A stretch of DNA of 26,935 nucleotides from an uncultured Alistipes sp. Its GTDB lineage: Bacteria > Bacteroidota > Bacteroidia > Bacteroidales > Rikenellaceae. The notes beneath the pieces are model-generated. The model saw only the letters and a list, made by a program, of their open reading frames with translations, ran no database searches and was not told where the DNA came from. Where the stretch lies: positions 1-26,935 of the forward strand of contig UQUQ01000031.1 in the NCBI GenBank assembly GCA_900544265.1, given 5' to 3'. Each line of letters starts with the position of its first letter. Position 1 is the stretch's first letter. The position numbers were made by a program, and so were the translations under genes. Of the stretch, positions 7,997-15,507 are shown in pieces.

Positions 7997-8171
7997 TCAG
8001 AAGGTGTAGCCCGCCTCGATGTAGGCGTAGCGGCCCAGGTAGGAGGTGACCGTCGTCAGCACGTAGTCCGTATGGAAGCGGGTTGAGGCGTAGTCGGGGC
8101 TGTTGAGCAGGTCGATGACGCCGAGCGCGAGCGAAAAGCAGGAGGGACAGGATGAGACGGAAGCGGGACAT
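7997..8171 (-). pseudogene. Deletion remnant of an outer-membrane beta-barrel (TonB-receptor-like) gene
   Basis: On the minus strand an ATG at 8171 opens with a signal-peptide-like start, MSRFRLILSLLLFA, and that frame then turns into Arg/His-rich nonsense. In another frame, from about 8131 to the stop at 7997, the last 45 codons read LALGVIDLLNSPDY, then SYLGRYAYIEAGYTF and stop. This is the typical C-terminal end (DLLN segment, LGRY, aromatic-F terminus) of Bacteroidota outer-membrane barrel proteins. A sequence resembling a -7 box (TATCTTGC at 8190-8197) precedes the ATG, and a terminator follows the stop. The simplest reading is an internal, out-of-frame deletion that removed nearly the whole gene and left its two ends joined near 8120-8135. 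Confidence 0.65.
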
Positions 8172-8284
8172 GGGACGGCGATTTTTCCGGCAAGATAGCG
8201 AATTTTCCGCAGAAAAGGCCGCGGCTGCCTCCGCACCGCACCGGAAGAACACGCACGGGTGAGCACGGGTGCCGATTTTTTTCG

Positions 8285-8292
8285 TATCTTTA
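8285..8292 (+). promoter_or_regulatory. Possible -7 element of the radical SAM gene
   Basis: TATCTTTA differs from TAnnTTTG by one base and lies about 45 bp before ATG 8337. No upstream TTTG is seen at the usual spacing. Confidence 0.3.
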
Positions 8293-8336
8293 TCGGGCTC
8301 TTCTCCGGCCGTTGCCGGGCAGCCCCCGATCAAACG

Positions 8337-9599
8337 ATGAAAACCAAGGATATCTTCACCTTCCGTGACGCCGAGAAGCAGGCGGGCCCCGTGGCCTTCG
8401 CGACGATGCTCAAGCCGGCGGGATCGACCTGCAACCTCGACTGCCACTACTGCTACTATCTCGACAAGGCGGTGCAGTATGGCGGCCGCCAGGCCGTGAT
8501 GAGCGACGAACTGCTCGAACGCTACATCAAACAGTACATCACGGCCAACGAGGTGCCGACGGTGCAGTTCTGCTGGCACGGCGGCGAGCCGCTGCTGCTG
8601 GGGCTGGACTTCTACCGCCGGGCGATGGAGCTCCAGAAGAAGTATGCCGACGGCAAGCGCATCGAGAATACGCTCCAGACCAACGGCACGCTGGTCGACG
8701 AGGCGTGGTGCGACCTTTTCGCCTCGAACAACTTTCTGGTGGGCGTCTCGCTCGACGGTCCAGAGGATATTCACGATGCCTTCCGCGTGACGAAGGGCGG
8801 GCAGCCGACCTTTGCGCGCGTGATGCGGACGATCGAGCTGTTCCAGCACGGCGTCGTCGAGTACAACACGTTGAGTGTCGTAAACCGGCGCTGCGAAGGG
8901 CGCGGCGCGGAGATCTACCGCTTCTTCCGCGATACGGTGCACAGCCGCTACATGCAGTTCCTGCCCGCCGTGGAGCACGTCATCGACAAGCCGGGCTACC
9001 ACCGTCCGCTCATCGTCTCGCCCGAGCACGAGGGGGCGCGGCTGGCCGAGTGGTCGGTCTCGGCCGAGGGGTACGGCAACTTCCTCTGCGATGTCTTCGA
9101 CGAGTGGGTCGTGCGCGACGTGGGGCAGTACTTCGTCCAGATGTTCGACGCGACGCTGGCCCAGTGGTGCGGCGTGCAGCCCGGCGTCTGCTCGATGGGC
9201 GAGACGTGCGGCGATGCGCTGGTCGTCGAGCACAACGGCGACGTCTACTCGTGCGACCACTTCGTCTATCCCGAATACAAGCTGGGCAACATCCGCGAAA
9301 CGACCCTGGCGGAGATCTACCGCTCGAAGAAGCGCGTCGACTTCGGCCTGGCGAAGCGCAATGCCCTGCCGGCCGAGTGCCTGCGCTGCAAATACTACTT
9401 CGCCTGCCGCGGCGAGTGCCCCAAGCACCGCTTCGAGACCGGTGCGGACGGCTGCCGCAAGAACTCGCTCTGCGAGGGGCTGAAGCACTACTTCCGCCAC
9501 GCCGAACCCTACATGGACTACATGCGCGAGCTGCTCTCCCGGGAGCAGTCCCCGGCCTGGGTCGTGCCCTTCGCCCGCCGCCGCATGGGGCTGATGTAG
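8337..9599 (+). CDS. Anaerobic sulfatase-maturating enzyme-type radical SAM/SPASM protein
   Basis: The product is a 420-aa protein. ATG 8337 fits the family start (MKTKDIFTFRD, then PVAFATMLKPAGSTCNLDCHYCYY). The radical SAM cluster ligands are Cys32, Cys36 and Cys39 (CxxxCxxC). FCWHGGEPLLLGLDFYR and TNGTLVDEAWCDLF are characteristic of anSME. The C-terminal SPASM region carries the further cysteines expected for two auxiliary 4Fe-4S clusters (CGDALVVEHNGDVYSCDHF and CLRCKYYFACRGECPKHRF). These enzymes oxidise an active-site Cys or Ser of sulfatases to formylglycine in the cytoplasm without oxygen. No sulfatase gene lies in the window, so it probably acts on sulfatases encoded elsewhere. Related SPASM enzymes modify peptides, but the match to anSME is close. 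Confidence 0.9.
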   Translation: MKTKDIFTFRDAEKQAGPVAFATMLKPAGSTCNLDCHYCYYLDKAVQYGGRQAVMSDELLERYIKQYITANEVPTVQFCWHGGEPLLLGLDFYRRAMELQKKYADGKRIENTLQTNGTLVDEAWCDLFASNNFLVGVSLDGPEDIHDAFRVTKGGQPTFARVMRTIELFQHGVVEYNTLSVVNRRCEGRGAEIYRFFRDTVHSRYMQFLPAVEHVIDKPGYHRPLIVSPEHEGARLAEWSVSAEGYGNFLCDVFDEWVVRDVGQYFVQMFDATLAQWCGVQPGVCSMGETCGDALVVEHNGDVYSCDHFVYPEYKLGNIRETTLAEIYRSKKRVDFGLAKRNALPAECLRCKYYFACRGECPKHRFETGADGCRKNSLCEGLKHYFRHAEPYMDYMRELLSREQSPAWVVPFARRRMGLM

Positions 9600-9721
9600 C
9601 CCCCGGGCCTTTGCACCCGAAGCGCGCGTCGGATGCGGGCGTGCGGCAAGATGAAAAACCGCCCCGGAGGGTCCGGCGGCGAAGCATCCGGGCGTCGTCA
9701 GGCATGGTCCGGTGCGACATG

Positions 9722-9754
9722 AAAAAAAGGGGTGTCCCGTCGGGACACCCCTTT
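9722..9754 (-). terminator. Rho-independent terminator of rnpB
   Basis: Arms aaaggggtgtcccg (9726-9739) and cgggacaccccttt (9741-9754) pair perfectly. Reading the minus strand, they are followed by a run of seven T's, 7 nt past the predicted RNase P RNA 3' end. Confidence 0.88.
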
Positions 9755-9760
9755 GCACGT

Positions 9761-10131
9761 GCAGGCCCTGTAAGCCGGGTTCTGTTCCCGGAGCGGACTC
9801 CGGGCCCCTGTCATTTATCTACGACGGCAGTCACCTGCCGCCTCCAGCAACCTACCCCCCGGCATCGGACGAGCAACCCTTGATTGCCGGTATACATGGT
9901 CTTGCAACCCACGGGACGTACTGCCGGGTGACATCACTGCCCCCGCGGTGGGCTCTTACCCCGCCTTTTCACCCTTACCTGCCGGCGTTCCCTCGCGGGA
10001 CCCGGCGGGCGGTCATTCTCTGTTACGCTCCCATACCCTCACGGATATCAAGTCGTTGGCTTGCGTGGCGCTCTGCGTTGCCCGGACTTTCCTCCCCCGG
10101 CCGACGGCCGGCAGCGACAGGGCGGGCCTGC
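9761..10131 (-). ncRNA. rnpB: RNase P RNA (class A)
   Basis: The minus strand carries the diagnostic core GAGGAAAGTCCGGGC near the 5' end and ACAGAACCCGGCTTACAG near the 3' end. These are the two halves of conserved P4 and its surroundings. The outer ends gcaggccc and gggcctgc pair to form P1, which sets the limits at about 371 nt. The interior GGTAAGGGTGAAAAGGCGGGGTAAGAGCCCACCGC-like block (around 9950-9985) is also typical of bacterial P RNA. It is the catalytic RNA that trims tRNA 5' leaders. Its promoter and terminator abut it closely on both sides. Exact ends could shift by a few bases. Confidence 0.95.
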
Positions 10132-10135
10132 GCCG

Positions 10136-10166
10136 CAAAGGTACGCAATCGGAAGCAGAATTCAAA
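10136..10166 (-). promoter_or_regulatory. rnpB promoter (TTTG-N19-TACCTTTG)
   Basis: The minus strand shows TTTG at 10166-10163, a 19-bp spacer and TACCTTTG at 10143-10136. This is an exact fit to the Bacteroidota primary sigma consensus. The expected start point falls at about 10131, where P1 of the RNA begins. It sits only 13 bp beyond the aldehyde dehydrogenase stop codon. Confidence 0.88.
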
Positions 10167-10179
10167 ACCCCGCGGCGGG

Positions 10180-11562
10180 TCAGAGGATCTTTTTCACCCA
10201 GCGGAACATCCGGTAGGGCATGTAGCGGAACGGCGGGTCCGCCCACGTCGGGGTCGAGACGACGGCCCGGCGGTGCGTGAAGGCGTCGAAGCTCTCGCGG
10301 CCGTGGTAACGCCCCATGCCCGAGTTGCCCACGCCGCCGAAGGGGAGTGCCTCGTTGACGATGTGCATGATCGTGTCGTTGAGGGACGCGCCGCCCGAGA
10401 GGGTGGCATCGACCACTTCGGCGGCCTTTTTTTCGAGTCCGAAACTGTAGAGGGCCAGCGGATGTTCGCGGCTGTTGATCAGGCGCACGGCCTCGTCCCG
10501 CTCGTCGAAGAGCAGCACGGGCAGTACGGGACCGAAAATCTCCTCCTGCATGACCGGCGACGAGGGGTCCACGTCGCCCAGCAGCGTGGGTTCGATGTAG
10601 CGCTCCGCGGCGTCGGTCCGCCCGCCCGCCAGGATGGTGCCCTGCGTGAGGTAGCTGCTGACGCGGGCATAGGCGCGGTCGTCGACCATCCGCACGTAGT
10701 GGGGGCTTTGCCGCGGGTCGTCGCCCAGCATCTGCCGCACGGCGCGGGTGAAGGCCTCGACAAAGGGCTCCAGCAGCGAGCGGTGCAGCAGCAGGTAGTC
10801 CGGAGCGATGCAGGTCTGCCCGGCGTTGAGCGCCTTGCCCCAGGCGATGCGGCGCGCGGCGATGCGGATGTCGGCTCCGTGGTCCACGACGACGGGGCTC
10901 TTGCCGCCCAGCTCCAGCACGACGGGCGTGAGGTGCCGCGCGGCGGCCTCCATGACGACGCGCCCCACGGCCGGGCTGCCCGTGAAGAAGATGACGCCCC
11001 ACCGCTCGGCAAGCAGCTGCGTGTTGACTTCGCGGTGCCCCTCCACCACGGCGACGTACTCCTCGTCGTAGATCTGGGCGATCATCCGCGCCAGCGTCTG
11101 CGAGACGTGCGGCGTGGCGGGCGAGGGTTTCAGCATCGCCGTGCAGCCGGCCGAGATGGCTCCGACCAGGGGGTTGAGCAGCAGCTGCACGGGATAGTTC
11201 CACGGTGCGATGATGAGCGCCGGGCCGAGCGGCTGCTTCAGGATGCGGCTGCTTGCGGGCCAGAGCTTGAGCGGCGTCGGCCGCCGCTCGGGGCGCATCC
11301 ACTGCCGGAGGTGGCGCAGGTGGTTGCGGATCTCGCCGCGCACGATGCTCAACTCCGTGAGATAGGCCTCCTCGGGCGATTTGTGCAGGTCCTGCCACAG
11401 CGCTTCGCAGAGGGGCTGTTCCCACTGCCGCAGCGCCTGGTCGAGACGCCGCAGCATCGTGCGGCGGAAGGCGGCGGAGCGGGTCTCGCCGCGGTCGAAA
11501 TAGTCGCGTTGGGCCGCCGCGAGGGCGCTGATGCGGGCGGCCGGGGTGTTTTCTGTGGTCAT
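10180..11562 (-). CDS. Aldehyde dehydrogenase, class-3-like
   Basis: The product is a 460-aa NAD(P)-dependent aldehyde dehydrogenase. ATG 11562 (MTTENTPAARI) is preferred over an upstream ATG in low-similarity sequence. Seen are the cofactor segment IIAPWNYPVQLLLNPLVGAI, the FFTGSPAVGR glycine motif, the general base Glu217 in LELGGKSP, catalytic Cys251 in NAGQTC, and EEIFGPVLPVL. The short length and the hydrophobic, basic C-terminal tail (FRYMPYRMFRWVKKIL) resemble class 3 / fatty-aldehyde dehydrogenases, in which the tail associates with membranes. It follows batB on the same strand after 123 bp and may be read through from the bat operon. A role in clearing reactive aldehydes is inference. 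Confidence 0.92.
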   Translation of the reverse strand: MTTENTPAARISALAAAQRDYFDRGETRSAAFRRTMLRRLDQALRQWEQPLCEALWQDLHKSPEEAYLTELSIVRGEIRNHLRHLRQWMRPERRPTPLKLWPASSRILKQPLGPALIIAPWNYPVQLLLNPLVGAISAGCTAMLKPSPATPHVSQTLARMIAQIYDEEYVAVVEGHREVNTQLLAERWGVIFFTGSPAVGRVVMEAAARHLTPVVLELGGKSPVVVDHGADIRIAARRIAWGKALNAGQTCIAPDYLLLHRSLLEPFVEAFTRAVRQMLGDDPRQSPHYVRMVDDRAYARVSSYLTQGTILAGGRTDAAERYIEPTLLGDVDPSSPVMQEEIFGPVLPVLLFDERDEAVRLINSREHPLALYSFGLEKKAAEVVDATLSGGASLNDTIMHIVNEALPFGGVGNSGMGRYHGRESFDAFTHRRAVVSTPTWADPPFRYMPYRMFRWVKKIL

Positions 11563-11624
11563 GGCGGATGGATATTGGGTTGGCCTTCGGCGTCCGCTCC
11601 ACCCTGCGCCGGGGCGAAGGGCCG

Positions 11625-11657
11625 GCACCTGCGCGGCGCTTCCGTCCGTGCAGGTGC
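11625..11657 (-). terminator. Weak stem-loop between batB and the aldehyde dehydrogenase
   Basis: Arms gcacctgc (11625-11632) and gcaggtgc (11650-11657) are perfectly complementary, but no T tract follows. It may attenuate rather than end bat transcription. Confidence 0.3.
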
Positions 11658-11685
11658 GGCGTGCGGAGGGGCGCGCCGCGAGGCG

Positions 11686-12714
11686 TTACCGCTTTTCGCG
11701 GAAGATGTTCAGGTGGGCCAGCAGCGGATTGCGGCGTGCGAGCAGGAAGAATTCGGCGACGAGCAGCACGAGGGCGGCGATGAGCAGGTACTGGTACTGT
11801 TCGTTGAACTCCTCGAAGCGCACGGTCGAGAGCTCGCTCTGTTCCATCTCGTTGATGCTGCGCACGATCTCGTCCAGACCGATATCCTGTTTCGTGGCGC
11901 GGACGTAGGCGCCGCCCGTCAGGTCGGCGATCTGCGCGAGCATCTCCTCGTTGAGCTTCGAGACGACCATTTCGCCCTGTTCGTCGCGGATGAACTCGCC
12001 GTCGATCTCGATCGGGGCCCCCTCGGGCGTGCCGATGCCGATCGTGTAGATGCGGATGCCCTGCTCGGCGGCCCGCTTCGCCACGGCCACGGCATCGTCG
12101 TCGTGGTTCTCGCCGTCGGTGATGAGGATGATCGCCCGGCTGCGCTTCTCGTCCGTCTCGCCCGAGAAGGAGAGCAGCGCCTGCTCGAGCGCCTTGCCGA
12201 TGGCCGTGCCCTGCACGGAGACCTGCGAGGGGTCGATGCGCCGCGCGAAGGCCTTGGCCATGCGGTAGTCCGAGGTGATGGGCAGCTGCACGCGGGGTTC
12301 GCCGGCGAAGACGATCAGTCCCACGCGGTCCTGCTTCAGTCCGTCGAAGAGCCTGTTGATGGCGTATTTGGTCCGTTCGAGCCGGTTGGGCTCGAAATCC
12401 TCGGCCAGCATCGAGTTCGAGACGTCCACGACGAGCATCATCTCGACGCCCCGGGCCTTCTCCTCGCGGAGCTTCGAGCCGAACTGCGGGCGGGCGGCGG
12501 CCAGCACGACGAGCGCCACGGCGCCGCAGAAGAGGATGAACTTCAGCACGACGCGCCCGTTCGACACCTCGGGCATCAGCTCCGCGAGCGTATCGGGGTT
12601 GCCGAAGCGGGCGAGACGGCGGTGGCGCTGTGCCGCGACGCCGGCAAAGAGCACGACGAAGAGCGGAATGAGCGTCAGCAGCCAGAGATATTGCGGATTT
12701 GCGAATCGGAACAT
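11686..12714 (-). CDS. batB: BatB: membrane-anchored von Willebrand factor A protein
   Basis: The product is a 342-aa protein. Two N-terminal transmembrane segments (~9-27 and ~56-74) lead into a VWA domain with an intact MIDAS (DVSNS at 97-101), plus TAIGKALEQAL and ITDGENHDDD segments. A C-terminal membrane helix (~310-330) closes the protein. The VWA domain is expected to face the periplasm and bind Mg2+ and partner proteins. The gene starts 12 bp after batA ends and is the last Bat gene of the operon. In Bacteroides fragilis the bat genes were linked to aerotolerance. The ATPase partner, MoxR, is encoded at the operon start. Confidence 0.92.
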   Translation of the reverse strand: MFRFANPQYLWLLTLIPLFVVLFAGVAAQRHRRLARFGNPDTLAELMPEVSNGRVVLKFILFCGAVALVVLAAARPQFGSKLREEKARGVEMMLVVDVSNSMLAEDFEPNRLERTKYAINRLFDGLKQDRVGLIVFAGEPRVQLPITSDYRMAKAFARRIDPSQVSVQGTAIGKALEQALLSFSGETDEKRSRAIILITDGENHDDDAVAVAKRAAEQGIRIYTIGIGTPEGAPIEIDGEFIRDEQGEMVVSKLNEEMLAQIADLTGGAYVRATKQDIGLDEIVRSINEMEQSELSTVRFEEFNEQYQYLLIAALVLLVAEFFLLARRNPLLAHLNIFREKR

Positions 12715-12726
12715 GTCGGATGGGGT

Positions 12727-13713
12727 TTAGGGAATACGTTTGAGCACGAGGTTCGAGAGCAGCAGCTCGGCCGTGAGCAGCGCCAGCGCCGCGAGCACCC
12801 ACCCGAGGAATAGTTCGTGGTAGGTGATGCGCTCGGTGACCTCGACCCGGCTCTTCTCCAGCTGGTTGATCTCGTCGTAGATCGCCTGCAGCTTCTCCTT
12901 GTCCGTGGCGCGGAAGTAGCGGCCGCCCGTCAGGCGGGCGATCTCGGTGAGGGTCTTCTCGTCGATCTCGACCTTCTGGTTGATGAAGGTCATGTTGCCG
13001 AACATGTCCACGGCCGGGTAGGGGGCCGTGCCGCGCGAGCCGACGCCGATCGTGTAGACGCGGATGCCCTGTGCCCGGGCGATCTCTGCGGCCGTCATCG
13101 GGGCGATCTCGCCCCGGTTGTTGATGCCGTCGGTCAGCAGGATGATGACCTTCGACTTGGCCTCGCTTTCGCGCAGGCGGTTGATCGCCGTGGCCAGTCC
13201 GTTGCCGATGGCCGTGCCGTCCTCGATCAGGCCGCTGCGGATGCGGGCCAGCAGCGTCTGCAGGGTGCTCTGGTCGGTGGTCAGCGGGCTCTGCGTGAAG
13301 GCTTCGCCGGCGAAGACCACCAGCCCGAGCCGGTCGCCGACGCGGTCGCTGATGAACGATGCGGCGACCTCCTTGGCGGCGGTGATGCGGTCGGGCTTGA
13401 AGTCCCGGGCCAGCATCGAGCCGGAGACGTCGATCGAGAGCATGATGTCGATGCCCTCGGTCGAGGTGCGGACATTCTGTTCGATGCCCTGCGGACGGGC
13501 CAGCGCCACGACCAGCAGCGCATAGGCCGCCGTGCGCAGCACGAAGGGAAGGTGGCGCAGGTAGTAGCGCACGCTCTTCGGGGCGCGCAGCACCCCCTCG
13601 ACGGTCGAAATCTGAATGGCCGCGCCGCCCTGCCTTACGCGCCAGACGTAGTAGGCGATCATCGGGACGATGAGCGCGAGCAGCCACAGGTAGTATGGTG
13701 ATGCGAAGTGCAT
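12727..13713 (-). CDS. batA: BatA: membrane-anchored von Willebrand factor A protein
   Basis: The product is a 328-aa protein with the same plan as BatB: N-terminal membrane helices (~7-24 and ~56-72), a VWA domain with intact MIDAS (DVSGS at 95-99), GTAIGNGLATAINRL and LLTDGINNRGEI, and a C-terminal helix near 305-320. The opening MHFASPYYLWLLALI is characteristic of BatA. The start lies 12 bp after the TPR gene stop, which indicates co-transcription and probably translational coupling. BatA and BatB are paralogues likely to assemble together in the inner membrane. Confidence 0.92.
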   Translation of the reverse strand: MHFASPYYLWLLALIVPMIAYYVWRVRQGGAAIQISTVEGVLRAPKSVRYYLRHLPFVLRTAAYALLVVALARPQGIEQNVRTSTEGIDIMLSIDVSGSMLARDFKPDRITAAKEVAASFISDRVGDRLGLVVFAGEAFTQSPLTTDQSTLQTLLARIRSGLIEDGTAIGNGLATAINRLRESEAKSKVIILLTDGINNRGEIAPMTAAEIARAQGIRVYTIGVGSRGTAPYPAVDMFGNMTFINQKVEIDEKTLTEIARLTGGRYFRATDKEKLQAIYDEINQLEKSRVEVTERITYHELFLGWVLAALALLTAELLLSNLVLKRIP

Positions 13714-13725
13714 GGTTGTATGTGT

Positions 13726-14517
13726 TTACCAGTTTTTCCGGCCCCGGACGACGACGCCCTGCTTCTCCTTGAGCTTCTCCTGCGTGCGGTCCTCCTGCGC
13801 CTGGATGGCGTCGAGGATCTGCTGCTGCTCCTGCTCCGAGATGCCGCTCTCGACGGGCTGCCCGTCGCCTTCACCCTGCTGCGGGTTCTGCTGCGGGTCC
13901 TGCTGTCCTTCACCCTGCTGCGGGTCCTGCTGACCGTCCTTGTCCTGGTTCTGATCCTGGTTCTGGTCTTGATTTTGATCCTGGTTCTTGTCCTGATCCT
14001 GCTGTCCCTGCTGATTCTGGTTCTGCCGGTTCTGCTGATCCTGATTCTGCTGGTTGTCTCCGCCTCCGCCCTGGTTGTTCTTGTCGAGCAGCTGCTTGGT
14101 GTAGGCGTAGTTGTATTTGGCCTCCATGTCGTCGGGGTTCAGCCGCAGCGACTGGCGGTAGCTTTCGAGCGCCTCCTGATACTTCTGCTGCTTGAACCGC
14201 GCATTGCCCAGGTTGTACCAGGCCTCGGCCCGTTCGGCATCCGAACGCAGCGTGTCGGCCGCGGCCTGCATCATCGTCTGCTCGGCGCGGTCGTACATCT
14301 CGGCCTTGTAGAGGGCGTTGCCCAGGTCGTAGGTCGCCTCGAACTGTCCCGGGGCGAGCGTCAGGGCCGTCCCGTAGCGCTTGATCGCCTCCTCGTAGTT
14401 GCCCTTGTGGTACTCGTGCGTGCCCTTGCGCACCTGCGCGCGCTCGGGCATGCGCTGTGCCGCGGCACCGGTCGCCACGAAGAGCATCACCAGCAGGATA
14501 TGTAACGCTTTGTACAT
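13726..14517 (-). CDS. batC: BatC-like periplasmic TPR protein with Q/N/D-rich tail
   Basis: The product is a 263-aa protein with a signal peptide (MYKALHILLVMLFVATGAAA). Residues ~30-145 contain about three tetratricopeptide repeats (GTHEYHKGNYEEAIKRYGTA; YDLGNALYKAEMYDRAEQ; YNLGNARFKQQKYQEALESY). Residues 148-220 are an extreme low-complexity Gln/Asn/Asp/Gly stretch. A short charged helix (~226-252) and a basic end (VVVRGRKNW) follow. TPR plus a disordered tail is the BatC plan; it probably scaffolds BatA/BatB. Here it lies upstream of batA, whereas in the Bacteroides operon I know of the TPR gene follows batB. Confidence 0.85.
   Translation of the reverse strand: MYKALHILLVMLFVATGAAAQRMPERAQVRKGTHEYHKGNYEEAIKRYGTALTLAPGQFEATYDLGNALYKAEMYDRAEQTMMQAAADTLRSDAERAEAWYNLGNARFKQQKYQEALESYRQSLRLNPDDMEAKYNYAYTKQLLDKNNQGGGGDNQQNQDQQNRQNQNQQGQQDQDKNQDQNQDQNQDQNQDKDGQQDPQQGEGQQDPQQNPQQGEGDGQPVESGISEQEQQQILDAIQAQEDRTQEKLKEKQGVVVRGRKNW
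13858..14076. repeat. Degenerate short tandem repeats encoding the BatC Q/N/D-rich tail
   Basis: On the plus strand the 12-bp word ctggttctgatc and variants recur around 13938-14040, and ctgctgcgggt(t/c)ctg recurs around 13878-13930. On the coding strand these give NQDQ and QQDPQQ/QQGEG repeats. Such tracts vary in copy number by slippage. On the opposite strand they make a long Leu-rich open frame that is an artefact. Confidence 0.7.
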
Positions 14518-14523
14518 GACCGT

Positions 14524-15507
14524 CTAATTTTTCATGATTTGTTCCCCTTCCGGCTCCTCGGCCTGCTCGCTCGCGGGCTTGGTCTCCTCGACGAAGTAGT
14601 AGGCCTTCAGGTAGTCGTTCTCGTTCTGCTCGGCATCGGGCGCCATCTTGGCGAACTTCGCCAGGTCGGCCGTGCGCAGCAGCGACGTGAGGTCCATGCG
14701 GGCCTTGTCGGGCAGCTCGATGCTGCGCATCGCGTCGATGATCTCGTCGGAGGTCATCTCCATGGCCCCGATGCCCCACCGTCCGGCGATGTAGGTGCGC
14801 AGGATGTCCGTCAGCCCCGAGTAGTACTGCTTGTGGCGGTTGTTCTGCCAGAGCTTCTGGTTGTGGAGCGCCTCCAGCGCCCGGATCGCCTCAACGTGCG
14901 GCGGCAGCGGGGGCGCCGGCCGGAAGAGGTCGCCGAGCCGCTTGCCGCGGCTGCGCAGGTAGCGCACGAGGCCCCAGAGCCCCACGACAAGGACGATGAG
15001 CACGAGCGTGCCCCACCAGAGATACCCGCTGATCTCGGCCATGCGGAACGGCAGGGTCTTCTGCGGCTTGAGGTCGTAGATCGACTGCGAGGTCGAGTCG
15101 ATCTGGAAGGTGTTGACCCGCAGGTAGACCGAGTCGCGGCCGCGCAGCGTGTCGAGGATGTTCTTGTCGGCGTAGAGCACGGCGGCCGCGCCGAGGTTGA
15201 AGTTGCCCTCCTCGAAGGCCGCCATGCGGTAGCGCTTGCGCAGCTTCAGGTGGCGTCCGTCGCGCAGGAGCGTGTCGACGGGAAACTCCTCGACAAGCTC
15301 GAAGTCGCCTTCCGGCGAGCCGGTGAAGTAGGGGAACTCCACGACCTGCACGAGGTCCTTCTCCACGTCGATGATGTAGTCGAAGCGGTCGCCGATCATC
15401 ACGCTGTCGGGCTCGACGTGCGAGCGCACGACCGGCTCCTGCGCCGCACCGGGAAGTGCGGCGAGGGTGAGCGCTGCGGCGGCGATTGCGGAAGTGATGC
15501 GTGTCAT
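14524..15507 (-). CDS. BatD-like/DUF4381-like membrane protein of the bat operon
   Basis: The product is a 327-aa protein with a signal peptide (residues 1-22) and a periplasmic beta-rich domain of ~25-155 containing VEPDSVMIGDRFDYIIDVEKD. One membrane helix lies at ~160-183, and a cytoplasmic helical domain of ~200-325 contains LEALHNQKLWQNNRHKQYYSGLTDILRTYI. This layout matches the small protein that commonly sits between the DUF58 gene and batA in Bacteroidota. Its start overlaps the DUF58 stop (ATGA), implying coupled translation. It is about half the length of a full BatD, so it may be the only BatD-type protein of this operon. Its function beyond being part of the complex is unknown. 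Confidence 0.78.
   Translation of the reverse strand: MTRITSAIAAAALTLAALPGAAQEPVVRSHVEPDSVMIGDRFDYIIDVEKDLVQVVEFPYFTGSPEGDFELVEEFPVDTLLRDGRHLKLRKRYRMAAFEEGNFNLGAAAVLYADKNILDTLRGRDSVYLRVNTFQIDSTSQSIYDLKPQKTLPFRMAEISGYLWWGTLVLIVLVVGLWGLVRYLRSRGKRLGDLFRPAPPLPPHVEAIRALEALHNQKLWQNNRHKQYYSGLTDILRTYIAGRWGIGAMEMTSDEIIDAMRSIELPDKARMDLTSLLRTADLAKFAKMAPDAEQNENDYLKAYYFVEETKPASEQAEEPEGEQIMKN

Noticed and set aside
4971..9758. A 1595-codon minus-strand open frame
   Set aside because: It lies antisense to the TonB receptor and radical SAM genes, which have full domain matches. Its length results from the high GC and codon bias of the sense genes.
9712..12813. A 1033-codon plus-strand open frame
   Set aside because: It runs antisense across rnpB, the aldehyde dehydrogenase and batB, all firmly identified; its composition (His/Arg/Gly/Ala-rich) is that of a shadow frame.
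13708..14505. Leu-rich plus-strand frame resembling a membrane protein
   Set aside because: It is antisense to batC; the poly-Leu/Val run is the complement of the Gln/Asn/Asp codon repeats.
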